From an uncultured Synergistales bacterium (GTDB taxonomy: Bacteria > Synergistota > Synergistia > Synergistales > Aminobacteriaceae): DNA of 49,401 bases. Below, piece by piece: positions 36,871-46,351 of the stretch. Each line of letters opens with the position of its first letter. The first letter of the stretch is position 1. The stretch is taken from positions 1 to 49,401 of the forward strand of contig CAJOEW010000005.1 in assembly GCA_905233525.1 (NCBI GenBank). Direction: 5' to 3'. A program made the translations under genes and the position numbers. The notes below the pieces were generated by a model. The model had not been told where the DNA came from, made no database searches, and was given only the letters and a program-made list of their open reading frames with translations.

Positions 36871-37439
36871 AATGTCATATTTAGAATTTAAAGAAGCTGT
36901 AAAAGCTCGTTGCCCTGAAATTATTTGGCTGGCGTTGATAAATTTTATCTGTACAATAACGACAGTACGGACGACACTGAAAAAATTTTAGAGCCTTATA
37001 TTAAAGGCGGCCTCGTCGATTTAATTTATTTTCCAGGTCAGGCAAAACAATTCCCAGCTTATAACAATGCTCTGAAAAAATATCGTAACGATTGCGAGTA
37101 TATGGCATTTGTTGATGGCGATGAATTTATCAGGCCGATAGACCGCTCAAGAAATATTTATGATGTAGTCAAAGAAATTTTCTCGCTCGCAAATTCAAAA
37201 TAGACGAAAACGGAGCACTAAAACAAGATCCAACAACAAGAATTATTCCGAATAAGCTTTGCATTTATCATTACTTCACGAAATCTAAAGAAGAATATAT
37301 TAAACGCCGTTCAATGGGACATGCTGACCAAATCGATCAATTTTGGACGATTGAGTATTTTTACACACACGATTTTAATGACGTTCATGACGACTCAATG
37401 TTATATTACGTCGAAAAAATGAAGGACTTAAAATTTTAA
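36871..37439 (+). pseudogene. Glycosyltransferase family 92 (DUF23-like) gene, decayed in several fragments
   Basis: MSYLEFKEAVKARCPEI (frame from 36871), then GVDKFYLYNNDSTDDTEKILEPYIKGGLVDLIYFPGQ (36925-37203), then KLCIYHYFTKSKEEYIKRRSMGHADQID... in another frame to TAA 37439. Confidence 0.8.
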
Positions 37440-37551
37440 CAGGTGCTTGAAAATTTTCATGGCCAAGAAATATTAAAATATTGCAAAAATTTAAAGAGAT
37501 ATTTAAAATTCAACGGATTTATTTTTTATGAAAGGACTTGAAATTTTATTC

Positions 37552-38730
37552 ATGCCTAATCTAAGCGACAGAGTAGGAACGTTTACTGACTCAGTTATCC
37601 GCAGAATGACAAGAATTTGCAATAAGTATAACGCCATAAATTTATCACAGGGCTTTCCGGATTGGGAACCGCCTAAAGAAATGCTTGACGCTCTCGCAAA
37701 TGCAGCTTATAAAGGCCCTCACCAGTATGCTATAACATTCGGCGCTAAAAATTTACGTGAAGCCATTTGCGAAAAACAAAGCAAAGCTATCAAACGCACA
37801 ATCGATCCTGAAAAAGAAATAGTGATCACTTGCGGAAGTACTGAAGCTATGATGGCTGCTATGATGACAATTTGTAATCCTGGCGATAAAGTTTTAGTGT
37901 TCTCGCCGTTTTATGAGAATTACGGAGCTGACGCAATATTATCAGGTGCCCAGCCTATATATGTTCCGTTGGTGCCTCCTACGTATGATTTTGATATAAG
38001 CATTATTGAAAATGGATTCAAAGCCGGTGCAAAAGCTATCGTTGTTTGTAATCCGTCTAATCCGTGCGGTAAGGTTTTCACGGAAAAAGAATTGACCGAT
38101 ATAGGAAATTTAGTGCTTAAATATGACGCTTTCATGATCACTGATGAAGTATATGAGCATATTTTATACGATGATAATAAACACGTTTACGCAGCCGGTT
38201 TACCTGGATTATTTGATCACGTAATAACTTGTAACTCGCTTTCAAAGACATATTCTGTAACAGGCTGGCGTTTAGGATATTTGATCGGCTCTGAAAAAGT
38301 TGTTGAAGGCGCTAGAAAAGTTCATGACTTCTTAACAGTTGGTGCAGCTTCGCCGTTACAGGAAGCAGCCGTTACCGGTTTGAAATTCGGTGAAGATTAT
38401 TATGAACATCTCAAAGAAAAATATACATCTAAACGTAACAGAATGCTCGAAGGCTTTGACAAGATCGGATTAAAGCATAATGTACCGGCCGGAACTTATT
38501 TCGTAATGGTTGATATTCAAGAGTTTTTGGATCTGCCGCAGTTTAAAAATTTCACTGACCTTGAATTTTGCGAATGGCTTGTTAAAAATGTCGGTGTTGC
38601 TGCTGTTCCCGGCTCAAGCTTCTTTAGAGAGGACGTTAATAATTTAATCCGCTTCCATTTTGCCCGCTCCGATGAAGTTATTGATGAGGCTGTAAGACGG
38701 CTCGGAAAATTAAAAGAGCTTGTAAAATAA
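37552..38730 (+). CDS. PLP-dependent aminotransferase, class I/II (aspartate aminotransferase-like)
   Basis: INLSQGFPDWEPPKEML, VVCNPSNPCGKVFTEKEL, ITDEVYEHILYDDNKH, CNSLSKTYSVTGWRLGYLIG; likely start ATG 37552 (MPNLSDRVGTF). Confidence 0.93.
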   Translation: MPNLSDRVGTFTDSVIRRMTRICNKYNAINLSQGFPDWEPPKEMLDALANAAYKGPHQYAITFGAKNLREAICEKQSKAIKRTIDPEKEIVITCGSTEAMMAAMMTICNPGDKVLVFSPFYENYGADAILSGAQPIYVPLVPPTYDFDISIIENGFKAGAKAIVVCNPSNPCGKVFTEKELTDIGNLVLKYDAFMITDEVYEHILYDDNKHVYAAGLPGLFDHVITCNSLSKTYSVTGWRLGYLIGSEKVVEGARKVHDFLTVGAASPLQEAAVTGLKFGEDYYEHLKEKYTSKRNRMLEGFDKIGLKHNVPAGTYFVMVDIQEFLDLPQFKNFTDLEFCEWLVKNVGVAAVPGSSFFREDVNNLIRFHFARSDEVIDEAVRRLGKLKELVK

Positions 38731-38746
38731 TTATATCCAAAAAATT

Positions 38747-39802
38747 ATGAGTGTTCTTGTAGCTATGAGCGGTGGCGTTGATTCGAGCGTTGCCGCTTTT
38801 TTAATGAGTGAAAAATATAAAAATTCATGTCACGGCGCAACAATGATATTATTCAACGCATGCTCAAATGAAAATAATATAAACGATGCTAAAGCGATTT
38901 GCGAACGTTTAAAAATTCCTCACAGCGTCATAAATTACGAGGCTGAATTTAAAAAACGCGTCATTGAAAATTTTATTGAAACTTACGAACGTGGCGGAAC
39001 TCCAAATCCGTGTATAGAATGCAATAAATATTTAAAGTTCGGCGCATTATTTGATCATGCAAAAAATTCAGGACTTAATAAAATCGCGACAGGCCATTAT
39101 GCAATTATTGAGCGTTCGTCTTCAGGGCGTTATTTATTAAAAAAAGCTCATGATACCGCGCGTGATCAGTCGTATGTTTTATATGTTCTGAGTCAAAAAA
39201 TTTTATCGTGTGTTGAATTTCCGTTAGGAGGCATGACAAAATCAGAAGTCAGAAATTTAGCCGCCCAATTAAATTTTATAAACTCAAACAGAACTGACTC
39301 GCAGGATATTTGCTTTGTGCCTGACGGAAATTACGCAGGCTTCATAAAAAATCAGACCGGCAAAAATTATTCACCTGGAAATTTTATAGACACCTCCGGA
39401 AAAATTTTAGGCGTTCACAAAGGCATAATAAATTATACGGCTGGTCAAAGACGAGGCTTAGGAGTATCAGCGCCGACAAGATTGTTTATTTTGAAAATCG
39501 ATCCTGAAAGCAATAACATAACGCTTGCTCCTGAAAATGATGATGAATTATATTTTAAATCCGTTAAGCTCAAAAATATAAATCTAATTGCTTTGGACAA
39601 GATCGAAAATTTTTTAAATGCCCGCGTAAAAATCCGTTACCGTCAAAATGAAATTCCTGCGAAAATTTTTCAGACAGACGAAAATAATTTAGCCGTCGAG
39701 TTTCAACAACCTCAATTAACTCCAGCGATCGGACAGTCGTGCGTAATTTATGATGATGATTACGTTATCGGCGGAGGAATAATCGCTGAAGCATGTAAAT
39801 AA
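38747..39802 (+). CDS. mnmA: tRNA-specific 2-thiouridylase MnmA
   Basis: VLVAMSGGVDSSVAAFLM, GGTPNPCIECNKYLKFGALFDHAKNSGLNKIATGHYA, DSQDICFVPDGNYAGFI, INYTAGQRRGLGVSA. Confidence 0.96.
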   Translation: MSVLVAMSGGVDSSVAAFLMSEKYKNSCHGATMILFNACSNENNINDAKAICERLKIPHSVINYEAEFKKRVIENFIETYERGGTPNPCIECNKYLKFGALFDHAKNSGLNKIATGHYAIIERSSSGRYLLKKAHDTARDQSYVLYVLSQKILSCVEFPLGGMTKSEVRNLAAQLNFINSNRTDSQDICFVPDGNYAGFIKNQTGKNYSPGNFIDTSGKILGVHKGIINYTAGQRRGLGVSAPTRLFILKIDPESNNITLAPENDDELYFKSVKLKNINLIALDKIENFLNARVKIRYRQNEIPAKIFQTDENNLAVEFQQPQLTPAIGQSCVIYDDDYVIGGGIIAEACK

Positions 39803-39857
39803 AATTAAATGCCTCGGATTTATTTGCGCTCGATCAAAATGCTGTAATCAATAAATT

Positions 39858-40589
39858 TTATTTATGTATTAACAAAAAAATCTCATGCACAAGATAAAAT
39901 CCGCATATGATTAAAAATATTCCGCAGATTATATTAAAAATTTTGAGCGCTCTAGAATTTTCACCGGCCTGCAAAAATCTTGATGATAAATTCGTAAACA
40001 TACCTGCAATAATTATCACTGCGCTGTAACCAACTGCGTAAGCTAAGACTAAATATAAAGCTCCTAAAAAATTTCCCTCGGAGGCATTCGTAAACGCAAT
40101 TGATAAAATCGGACTCACATAAGCTATACTGCATGAACCTACAGCTAAACCTGATAATATCCCTAAAATTACAGCGCCTCTTAAATTTCTCGACTCATTA
40201 CCTGACGCAGCGGAACCAAAATTAAAAAAATTGATCCTCAAAATTCCGGTCAGCTTTAATCCTGTTAAAATAAATACGCACGCCGTTAAAAGCGTTAAAA
40301 ATTTTCCGTAACCTCCTAAAATATATCCAAGTCCTGAAATTATTATTGCAACGAGAATTAAATTTATAATTATTCCTAAACAAAACGCGCATGAAATTTT
40401 AAAGGCTTCAAATAATTTCGGCTCGTCAGAATTTGCGATATAGCCTGTTACTAACGGAATCATTGCAATTCCGCACGGACTTAATATCACGCTGCAAACT
40501 CCCCATAAAAACGCGCCTATGTATTGAATAATTCCAGCCTCAAAAATTAAGTCGAATATATAATCAAGCATAAACATTTTATAAATCAC
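39858..40589 (-). CDS. CcdA/DsbD-type cytochrome c biogenesis transmembrane protein
   Basis: AFLWGVCSVILSPCGIAMIPLVTGYIA and LGILSGLAVGSCSIAYVSPILSIAF, 6 TM; degenerate LSPC(x)P-like motifs. Confidence 0.75.
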   Translation of the reverse strand: MIYKMFMLDYIFDLIFEAGIIQYIGAFLWGVCSVILSPCGIAMIPLVTGYIANSDEPKLFEAFKISCAFCLGIIINLILVAIIISGLGYILGGYGKFLTLLTACVFILTGLKLTGILRINFFNFGSAASGNESRNLRGAVILGILSGLAVGSCSIAYVSPILSIAFTNASEGNFLGALYLVLAYAVGYSAVIIIAGMFTNLSSRFLQAGENSRALKIFNIICGIFLIICGFYLVHEIFLLIHK

Positions 40590-40625
40590 CGTCCAACAAA
40601 ATTAACACACTCAGGCATAAAAAAA

Positions 40626-40655
40626 CAGGAGCATTCAAAAAAACACTCCTGCCGA
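40626..40655 (-). terminator. Terminator after ptb-like gene
   Basis: CAGGAG...CTCCTG stem with T-tract on the minus strand (plus: AAAAAAACAGGAGCATTCAAAAAAACACTCCTG); bounds approximate. Confidence 0.75.
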
Positions 40656-40690
40656 TATAAAATCACAAGTTCAAAAAATTTAATGAAATA

Positions 40691-41623
40691 TTAGCCCTGA
40701 TGATGTGCAAGCATTACAGCACCGGCAATTGATAATAATTTCGCTCTCGGTGAATCTGCACGGCTCGTTAATACTACAGGTGCAGCCGCTCCAACGATTA
40801 AGCCTGCTGTTTCGCTTCCTTTTGCAAAGAAACTGATCGATTTTGCAAGCGCGTTACCAACTTCGATTTGAGGAACTAATAAAACATCGGCATGGCCTGC
40901 TACGTCTGATTTAATGTGTTTAATTCTCGCGGCTTCTTCGTCAATGGCGTTATCAAGTGCTAAAGGTCCATCAACGATGCAATTTTTGATCTGTCCGCGT
41001 TTGTTCATTTGAACGAGTGCTGTAGCATCAAGTGTGCACGGCATATCAGGATTTACCATTTCAACAGCGCATAAACATGCAACTTTAGGCGTTTCAACTC
41101 CAAGTGAACGGGCAAAATTTACGGTATTCTGTACGATATCAGCCTTCATCTTTAAATCCGGATACATGTTAAAAGCACCGTCAGCAATGAAAATTACTCT
41201 GTCATATCCCGGAATCGAATGGAAATAACAATGCGAAATTGCTTTTTTACCTACACGGAGTCCGACTTCTTTATTAAGCATACCGCGTAAGAAATTATCC
41301 GTGTGTAATTGGCCTTTCATATAAATGTCAGCGCGCTTTGATGATACTTCAGTTACAGCAACAATACCGCAAGCTGCTTCGTTCGTTTCGGCGATGATGT
41401 GATAATCTGTTTCATTGGCTCCTGCCTCAGCGATACAAGCCTTAACTTTATCGGGATTGCCTACGAGTGTAGCGTCAACAAGTCCTAATTTGCGAGCCTC
41501 TTCAATTGCTGAGATCAATCCCGCGTCTTCAGCCATAGCTACAGAAATACGTTTACGGCCTTTTGCGTCACAAAGCTTGCGAGCCTCTTCGATTAACTGC
41601 GATAATGAGCGTACTTGTTCCAT
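40691..41623 (-). CDS. Phosphate butyryltransferase / phosphate acyltransferase (Ptb-like)
   Basis: RISVAMAEDAGLISAIEEARKLGLVDATLVGNPDKV, ADIYMKGQLHTDNFLRGML, LVPQIEVGNALAKSISFFAKGSETAGLIVGAAAPVVLTSRADSPRAKLLSIAGAVMLA. Confidence 0.9.
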   Translation of the reverse strand: MEQVRSLSQLIEEARKLCDAKGRKRISVAMAEDAGLISAIEEARKLGLVDATLVGNPDKVKACIAEAGANETDYHIIAETNEAACGIVAVTEVSSKRADIYMKGQLHTDNFLRGMLNKEVGLRVGKKAISHCYFHSIPGYDRVIFIADGAFNMYPDLKMKADIVQNTVNFARSLGVETPKVACLCAVEMVNPDMPCTLDATALVQMNKRGQIKNCIVDGPLALDNAIDEEAARIKHIKSDVAGHADVLLVPQIEVGNALAKSISFFAKGSETAGLIVGAAAPVVLTSRADSPRAKLLSIAGAVMLAHHQG

Positions 41624-41772
41624 TTTGTGAAAACACCTCGAAAATTAAATTTTTTATATAATATTCCAGCCTCATAAAAATCACAAACACAGAAAAGCTT
41701 AAATCTAATCAAAAAAAATCCGGCGCAAAAATTTTTTTTTAATACACTCACGTTTAAACAACAGCTCTTAAC

Positions 41773-41801
41773 TTGACGCGCAATATATTCAAAAATATAA
41801 T
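41773..41801 (+). promoter_or_regulatory. Promoter TTGACG-N17-TATAAT of the fapR-plsX-fab operon
   Basis: -35 at 41773-41778, -10 at 41796-41801, spacer exactly 17 nt. Confidence 0.85.
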
Positions 41802-41810
41802 CTCTGAAAA

Positions 41811-41827
41811 TTATTATCTGGTATTAA
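41811..41827. promoter_or_regulatory. Putative FapR operator TTATTATCTGGTATTAA
   Basis: Fits TTANTA-N5-TANTAA, the symmetry of the recalled FapR site TTAGTACCTnnTACTAA; just downstream of the predicted TSS and upstream of fapR itself. Confidence 0.7.
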
Positions 41828-41854
41828 GAGCAGGTGCGATGAGTAAAAAATAAA

Positions 41855-42418
41855 ATGATTGCTGAAAATAAACACGACAAAAAAAAATTAAGACAGAATA
41901 AATTAAAAAATCTCCTCCAAAATAATCCGGCTGCTACTGATCGCGAATTGGCTGACTTGCTCGGAGTAAGTGTCAGTACAGTCAGGCTTGATAGAGCTTT
42001 TATGGGTGTACCTGAACTTCGTGAAAGGCTTCGCGCAATGGTCGAGAACGCAGGCAATAAATTAAAGGCCGCTGAAAATAACATAACAGGCGAATTATTA
42101 GAGCTTGTGCCTGATAAATGGGCTTTGTCAGTTCTTAAAACCGTTAAGGATATGGCGTTCAAACTTACGGATATAGTCGAGGATTGTTATATTTATTCTC
42201 AAGCCAGTTCAATCGCTGTCGCCGTAATAGAATCCGCAGGTATGATAATTGACTCAATGCGAGGCGAATATAAATCCCATGCTCATGTCGGAGACGTTTT
42301 AATCGCCCGTGCTAAAGTCGGAACATCACACGATAATAAAAAAATTGTCAGCGTTCATACAACAGCAGGCGATAAAGAAATTTTTACAGGCCGTTTTATT
42401 TTAGGAGAGCTTGAATAA
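41855..42418 (+). CDS. fapR: Fatty acid biosynthesis transcriptional regulator FapR
   Basis: N-terminal HTH LLQNNPAATDRELADLLGVSVSTVRLDRAFMGVPELRERLR; C-terminal hot-dog domain YSQASSIAVAVIESAGMI...HVGDVLIARAKVG; next to plsX. Confidence 0.92.
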   Translation: MIAENKHDKKKLRQNKLKNLLQNNPAATDRELADLLGVSVSTVRLDRAFMGVPELRERLRAMVENAGNKLKAAENNITGELLELVPDKWALSVLKTVKDMAFKLTDIVEDCYIYSQASSIAVAVIESAGMIIDSMRGEYKSHAHVGDVLIARAKVGTSHDNKKIVSVHTTAGDKEIFTGRFILGELE

Positions 42419-42421
42419 ATC

Positions 42422-43405
42422 ATGTCAAAAATCACAATAGCAATAGATGCAATGGGCGGCGATCATGCTCCTGCTGAAATTTGTAAAGGCGCTGTTTTAG
42501 CATGCAAAGAATTTGAGGACATAGAAATAATTTTGACAGGCGATGAAGATAAAATTAAAGCATGTTTAGAACCTCATCCGCGCATAAAAATTCAACACAC
42601 GACCGAGATAATTACAATGGACGAACACCCGGCCAACGCCATTCGAAAAAAGAAAGATTCAAGCATGCGTATAGCTATGGAAATGGTGAGATCCGGTGAA
42701 GCTCAAGGCTGTGTCTCTGCAGGGAATACGGGTGCTATAGTTGCCGGTGGTGTGCTTGTTGTAGGGCGTTTAAAAGGAATTGACCGGCCTGCGTTAGGTG
42801 TGAGCCTTCCTACGATTGAGAGGCCGTCCTTTATGATTGATGTTGGTGCGACTGTTAGGTGCAAGCCTGAAAATTTATTACAGTTCGCGCTCATGGCAAA
42901 TATATACGCTGAAAAAATTTTGAAGATCAAAAATCCTGAAATAAAATTATTATCGAACGGCACAGAAGAAATTAAAGGCGATGAAACTGTGTTAGGTGCT
43001 AAAAGTTTGATCGAAGCCAGAAAAAATTTAAACTTTCAGGGATATCTCGAAGGCAATGAGATCGTTTGGGGACATAGCGACATTATTGTGTGCGACGGTT
43101 TTAACGGTAATGTTGCTTTGAAATTCGGCGAGGGCATTATGCAGGGCTTGAAGTCATTATTATTTGACGAGATCAAAAAATCATTCATGGCCAAATTCGG
43201 ATTATTATTCCTTGCGCCGGTAGTAAAAAAATTATGGACTCGCTTTAATTATGAAAAATACGGCGGCACTCCATTATTAGGCGTTAAAGGTTCTGTTATA
43301 AAGGCTCATGGACGATCAAAAGCACCGGCAATTTTAAGCGCAATATCTGCTGCACGCACGTTCATTGAAGAGGACGGAGCAAGCTTAATCAGCAGTGAGA
43401 TATAA
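42422..43405 (+). CDS. plsX: Phosphate acyltransferase PlsX
   Basis: ITIAIDAMGGDHAPAEICKGAVLA, MDEHPANAIRKKKDSSMRIAMEMV, CVSAGNTGAIVAGG. Confidence 0.97.
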   Translation: MSKITIAIDAMGGDHAPAEICKGAVLACKEFEDIEIILTGDEDKIKACLEPHPRIKIQHTTEIITMDEHPANAIRKKKDSSMRIAMEMVRSGEAQGCVSAGNTGAIVAGGVLVVGRLKGIDRPALGVSLPTIERPSFMIDVGATVRCKPENLLQFALMANIYAEKILKIKNPEIKLLSNGTEEIKGDETVLGAKSLIEARKNLNFQGYLEGNEIVWGHSDIIVCDGFNGNVALKFGEGIMQGLKSLLFDEIKKSFMAKFGLLFLAPVVKKLWTRFNYEKYGGTPLLGVKGSVIKAHGRSKAPAILSAISAARTFIEEDGASLISSEI

Positions 43406-43428
43406 AAATTTTCAAGAGGTGATAAAAA

Positions 43429-44376
43429 ATTTATATTCTGAAAAATAACCGCGTATGCAAAATTTTAGGAACTGAATATCCGTTGATTCAGGGCGGTATG
43501 GCTTGGGTGGCTAATGCTGAATTAGCTTCGGCTGTCAGTAACGCAGGCGGACTCGGAATAATTGCAGCTGCTGCCATGCCAAAAAATTTATTAGAGCAGG
43601 AAATAAAAAAGATCCGTGATTTATTGGAGCCTGGTAAAAAATTCGGTTTAAATATCATGCTCATGTCTCCAACGGCCGATGACGCTTTAGAAATTGCAGC
43701 CGAATATAAAGTTCCGGTCGTTACTACAGGTGCAGGAAGTCCAGGAAAAGTTTTAGAGCGCTTGAAACCTTTAGGAACTGCTGTAATTCCTGTTATAGCT
43801 TCTGTAGCTCAGGCTAAACGCGTTGAAAAACAAGGTGCTGATGCTGTTGTCGCTGAAGGCATGGAAGCTGGAGGACATATCGGAGAATTAACAACAATGG
43901 TATTAACGCCTCAAATCGCCCGCGCCGTAAATATTCCTGTTATATGTGCCGGAGGTATAGCTGACGGTCATGGAATTGCCGCGGCTGTAATGTTAGGTGC
44001 TGAAGGTTTTCAATTAGGCACGCGTTTTATATGCTGCAAAGAATGTACAGTTCATGATAATTATAAAAATGCTGTAGTCTCTGCACGCGATAGAAGTACA
44101 GCAGTAACAGGCCAAAGCTTGGGACATCCTGTGAGGTGTTTAAGAAATAAATTAACTGATGAATTTGAGAAGCTCGAAAAAAATAACGCTCCTGCCTCAG
44201 AAATTGAAGCTCTTGGAACTGGTAAATTACGCGCTGCCGTTGTTGATGGTGATACTGAATGGGGATCTCTCATGTCCGGTCAAAGCGCAGCAATGATAAA
44301 TGACATTCTGCCGGCAAAAGAGATCATCACGAAAATTTTTAACGAAGCTGAAAAATTATTGAAAGGCGGCGAATAA
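43429..44376 (+). CDS. fabK: Enoyl-ACP reductase II FabK, apparently ATT start
   Basis: NNRVCKILGTEYPLIQGGMAWVANAELASAVSNAGGLGIIAAAAM; the conserved N-terminus lies upstream of the ORF-track ATG 43483. In-frame TAA 43423-43425; ATT 43429 sits 8 nt after AGAGGT. Confidence 0.88.
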   Translation: MYILKNNRVCKILGTEYPLIQGGMAWVANAELASAVSNAGGLGIIAAAAMPKNLLEQEIKKIRDLLEPGKKFGLNIMLMSPTADDALEIAAEYKVPVVTTGAGSPGKVLERLKPLGTAVIPVIASVAQAKRVEKQGADAVVAEGMEAGGHIGELTTMVLTPQIARAVNIPVICAGGIADGHGIAAAVMLGAEGFQLGTRFICCKECTVHDNYKNAVVSARDRSTAVTGQSLGHPVRCLRNKLTDEFEKLEKNNAPASEIEALGTGKLRAAVVDGDTEWGSLMSGQSAAMINDILPAKEIITKIFNEAEKLLKGGE

Positions 44377-45315
44377 ATGAATTACTCGATAATTTTTCCA
44401 GGCCAAGGCTCTCAAAAAATCGGTATGGGAAAAGAATTATATGACGCTTTCCCAGTTGCCAGATCAGTTTTTGAAGAGGCCGACGAGTCATTAAAATTCA
44501 ATTTAACGCGCTTGATGTTTGAAGGCGATGATCAGGAACTCGTTTTGACTCAAAATTCACAGCCTGCGATCATGACAGTAAGTTTTGCGGCGTATAAAGT
44601 TTTAACGGACGAGATGAAGATAAAATTAAATCCTGTCTGTTCTGCCGGTCATAGCTTAGGAGAATATACAGCTCTTGTTGCTTCGGGCGTTCTTTCGTTT
44701 TGTGAGGGCGTTAAACTCGTTCGTGACAGAGGGAAATTTATGCAGGAAGCCGTCGCTGAAGGTGTTGGTTCAATGGCTGCAATATTAGGACTGAAAGCTG
44801 ATGACGTTCGTGAAATTTGTAATGAAGTCTCGCAAAATAATGAGTGTCAGCCTGCGAATTTCAATGCTCCTGGCCAAGTAGTTATATCAGGTTTAAGTGA
44901 AGCTGTTGACGCTGCGATCGTTAAAGCTCAGGAAAAAGGAGCAAAACGCGCAAAAAAATTAAAGGTCAGCGCTCCTTTTCACAGCAAATTTATGACACCG
45001 GCAGCAGAAAAATTAAAACAGGAATTTTTAAAATGCACCTGGAATAAATCAGCCTGGCCTATAATCGCAAATTGTACAGCCAGACCTGTTGATGATAATA
45101 ATTTTCAGGAATTGCTTTATAAACAGACGTTCAGCCCTGTTTTATGGGAAGACAGCGTAATTTATATGGTCGATGATCTTAAAATTGATACGTTCTTTGA
45201 ATTTGGTCAGGGCGATGTTTTAACAGGCTTGATTAAACGCACGAGAACAGGCTTAAATTTAAAATCAGCCGGCACGCCTTCAAAGCTTGAGGAGATTGCA
45301 GAATGCTTGCGCTGA
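44377..45315 (+). CDS. fabD: Malonyl-CoA:ACP transacylase
   Basis: SIIFPGQGSQKIGMGKELYD, SAGHSLGEYTALVASG, APFHSKFMTPAAEKL. Confidence 0.96.
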   Translation: MNYSIIFPGQGSQKIGMGKELYDAFPVARSVFEEADESLKFNLTRLMFEGDDQELVLTQNSQPAIMTVSFAAYKVLTDEMKIKLNPVCSAGHSLGEYTALVASGVLSFCEGVKLVRDRGKFMQEAVAEGVGSMAAILGLKADDVREICNEVSQNNECQPANFNAPGQVVISGLSEAVDAAIVKAQEKGAKRAKKLKVSAPFHSKFMTPAAEKLKQEFLKCTWNKSAWPIIANCTARPVDDNNFQELLYKQTFSPVLWEDSVIYMVDDLKIDTFFEFGQGDVLTGLIKRTRTGLNLKSAGTPSKLEEIAECLR

Positions 45316-46040
45316 TTACAGGAGCTTCACGAGGAATAGGACGGGCGGTAGCTTTAGAACTTGCTAAAAATAATTTTGACGTTGCTTTAAATTATAATCA
45401 TAGTCAAGGCGAAGCTGAAAACCTCTTAAATGAAATTAACGCGCTCGGAAATGTTAAGGCCGGAATCTTTCAAGCTGATGTAGCTGATAATGATCAAGTC
45501 GTAGAAATGTTTTCGGACATAAAAAATTATTTCGGCGTTCATGTAAGTGTACTTGTAAATAATGCCGGACTGACTCGCGATAATTTGATCCTGCGCATGA
45601 AAATTGAAGACTGGCAAACGGTTATAAACGCTGATTTAAATTCTGTTTTCTATTGCACAAAATCAGCTATACGCGACATGATGAAAGCTAAGTACGGCAG
45701 AATTATAAACATCGCTTCGATCTCAGGCTTAATCGGAAATTTCGGACAGGCAAATTATTCAGCAGCTAAGGCCGGAATCATAGGACTTACAAAAGCTGCT
45801 GCACGTGAATACGCTTCGAAGGGAATTACAGTTAATGCGGTAGCTCCTGGTGTAATTGAAACCGATATGACGCGCGCAATGCCTGAAGACGCAAGAAACG
45901 CAATTATAAATAATGTTCCGTTAAATAAAATTGGTGAACCTCAAGATATTGCGAATGCGGTGTTATTTTTTGCGGGTGAATGCAGTAAATATATTACAGG
46001 TCAAGTTTTGGCTGTTGACGGCGGCTTGACAATGTGTTAA
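45303..46040 (+). CDS. fabG: 3-oxoacyl-ACP reductase
   Basis: ALITGASRGIGRAVALELA, VNNAGLTRDNLILRM, NIASISGLIGNFGQANYSAAKAGIIG, IETDMTRAM. Confidence 0.96.
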   Translation: MLALITGASRGIGRAVALELAKNNFDVALNYNHSQGEAENLLNEINALGNVKAGIFQADVADNDQVVEMFSDIKNYFGVHVSVLVNNAGLTRDNLILRMKIEDWQTVINADLNSVFYCTKSAIRDMMKAKYGRIINIASISGLIGNFGQANYSAAKAGIIGLTKAAAREYASKGITVNAVAPGVIETDMTRAMPEDARNAIINNVPLNKIGEPQDIANAVLFFAGECSKYITGQVLAVDGGLTMC

Positions 46041-46082
46041 AAATTGCGCGTTTGAAATTTTTAAGGGAGGTGAGTAATTGAA

Positions 46083-46334
46083 ATGCAGCGTGAAGAAGTA
46101 GTAGAACGTCTTACGAAAATAATTACGGATCGTTTAGGTGTTGAAGCCGATCAGATTGTGCCTGATGCTACATTTAACGAGGATTTAGGCGCTGATTCAT
46201 TAGATCTTGTTGAACTTATCATGGGAATTGAGGAAGAATTTGACATTGAGATTCCCGACGAGGATGCCGAAAAATTAACGACAGTCGGTGAAGCATTAAA
46301 ATACACGCTTGAAAAGATCGGTGTGGAAGAATAA
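46083..46334 (+). CDS. acpP: Acyl carrier protein
   Basis: [42 protein letters not shown]. Confidence 0.97.
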   Translation: MQREEVVERLTKIITDRLGVEADQIVPDATFNEDLGADSLDLVELIMGIEEEFDIEIPDEDAEKLTTVGEALKYTLEKIGVEE

Positions 46335-46351
46335 CAATGCCGTTGAATATT

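Noticed and set aside
39803-39857. Terminator between mnmA and ccdA-like genes
   Set aside because: No convincing hairpin plus T-tract seen in the 55-bp gap.
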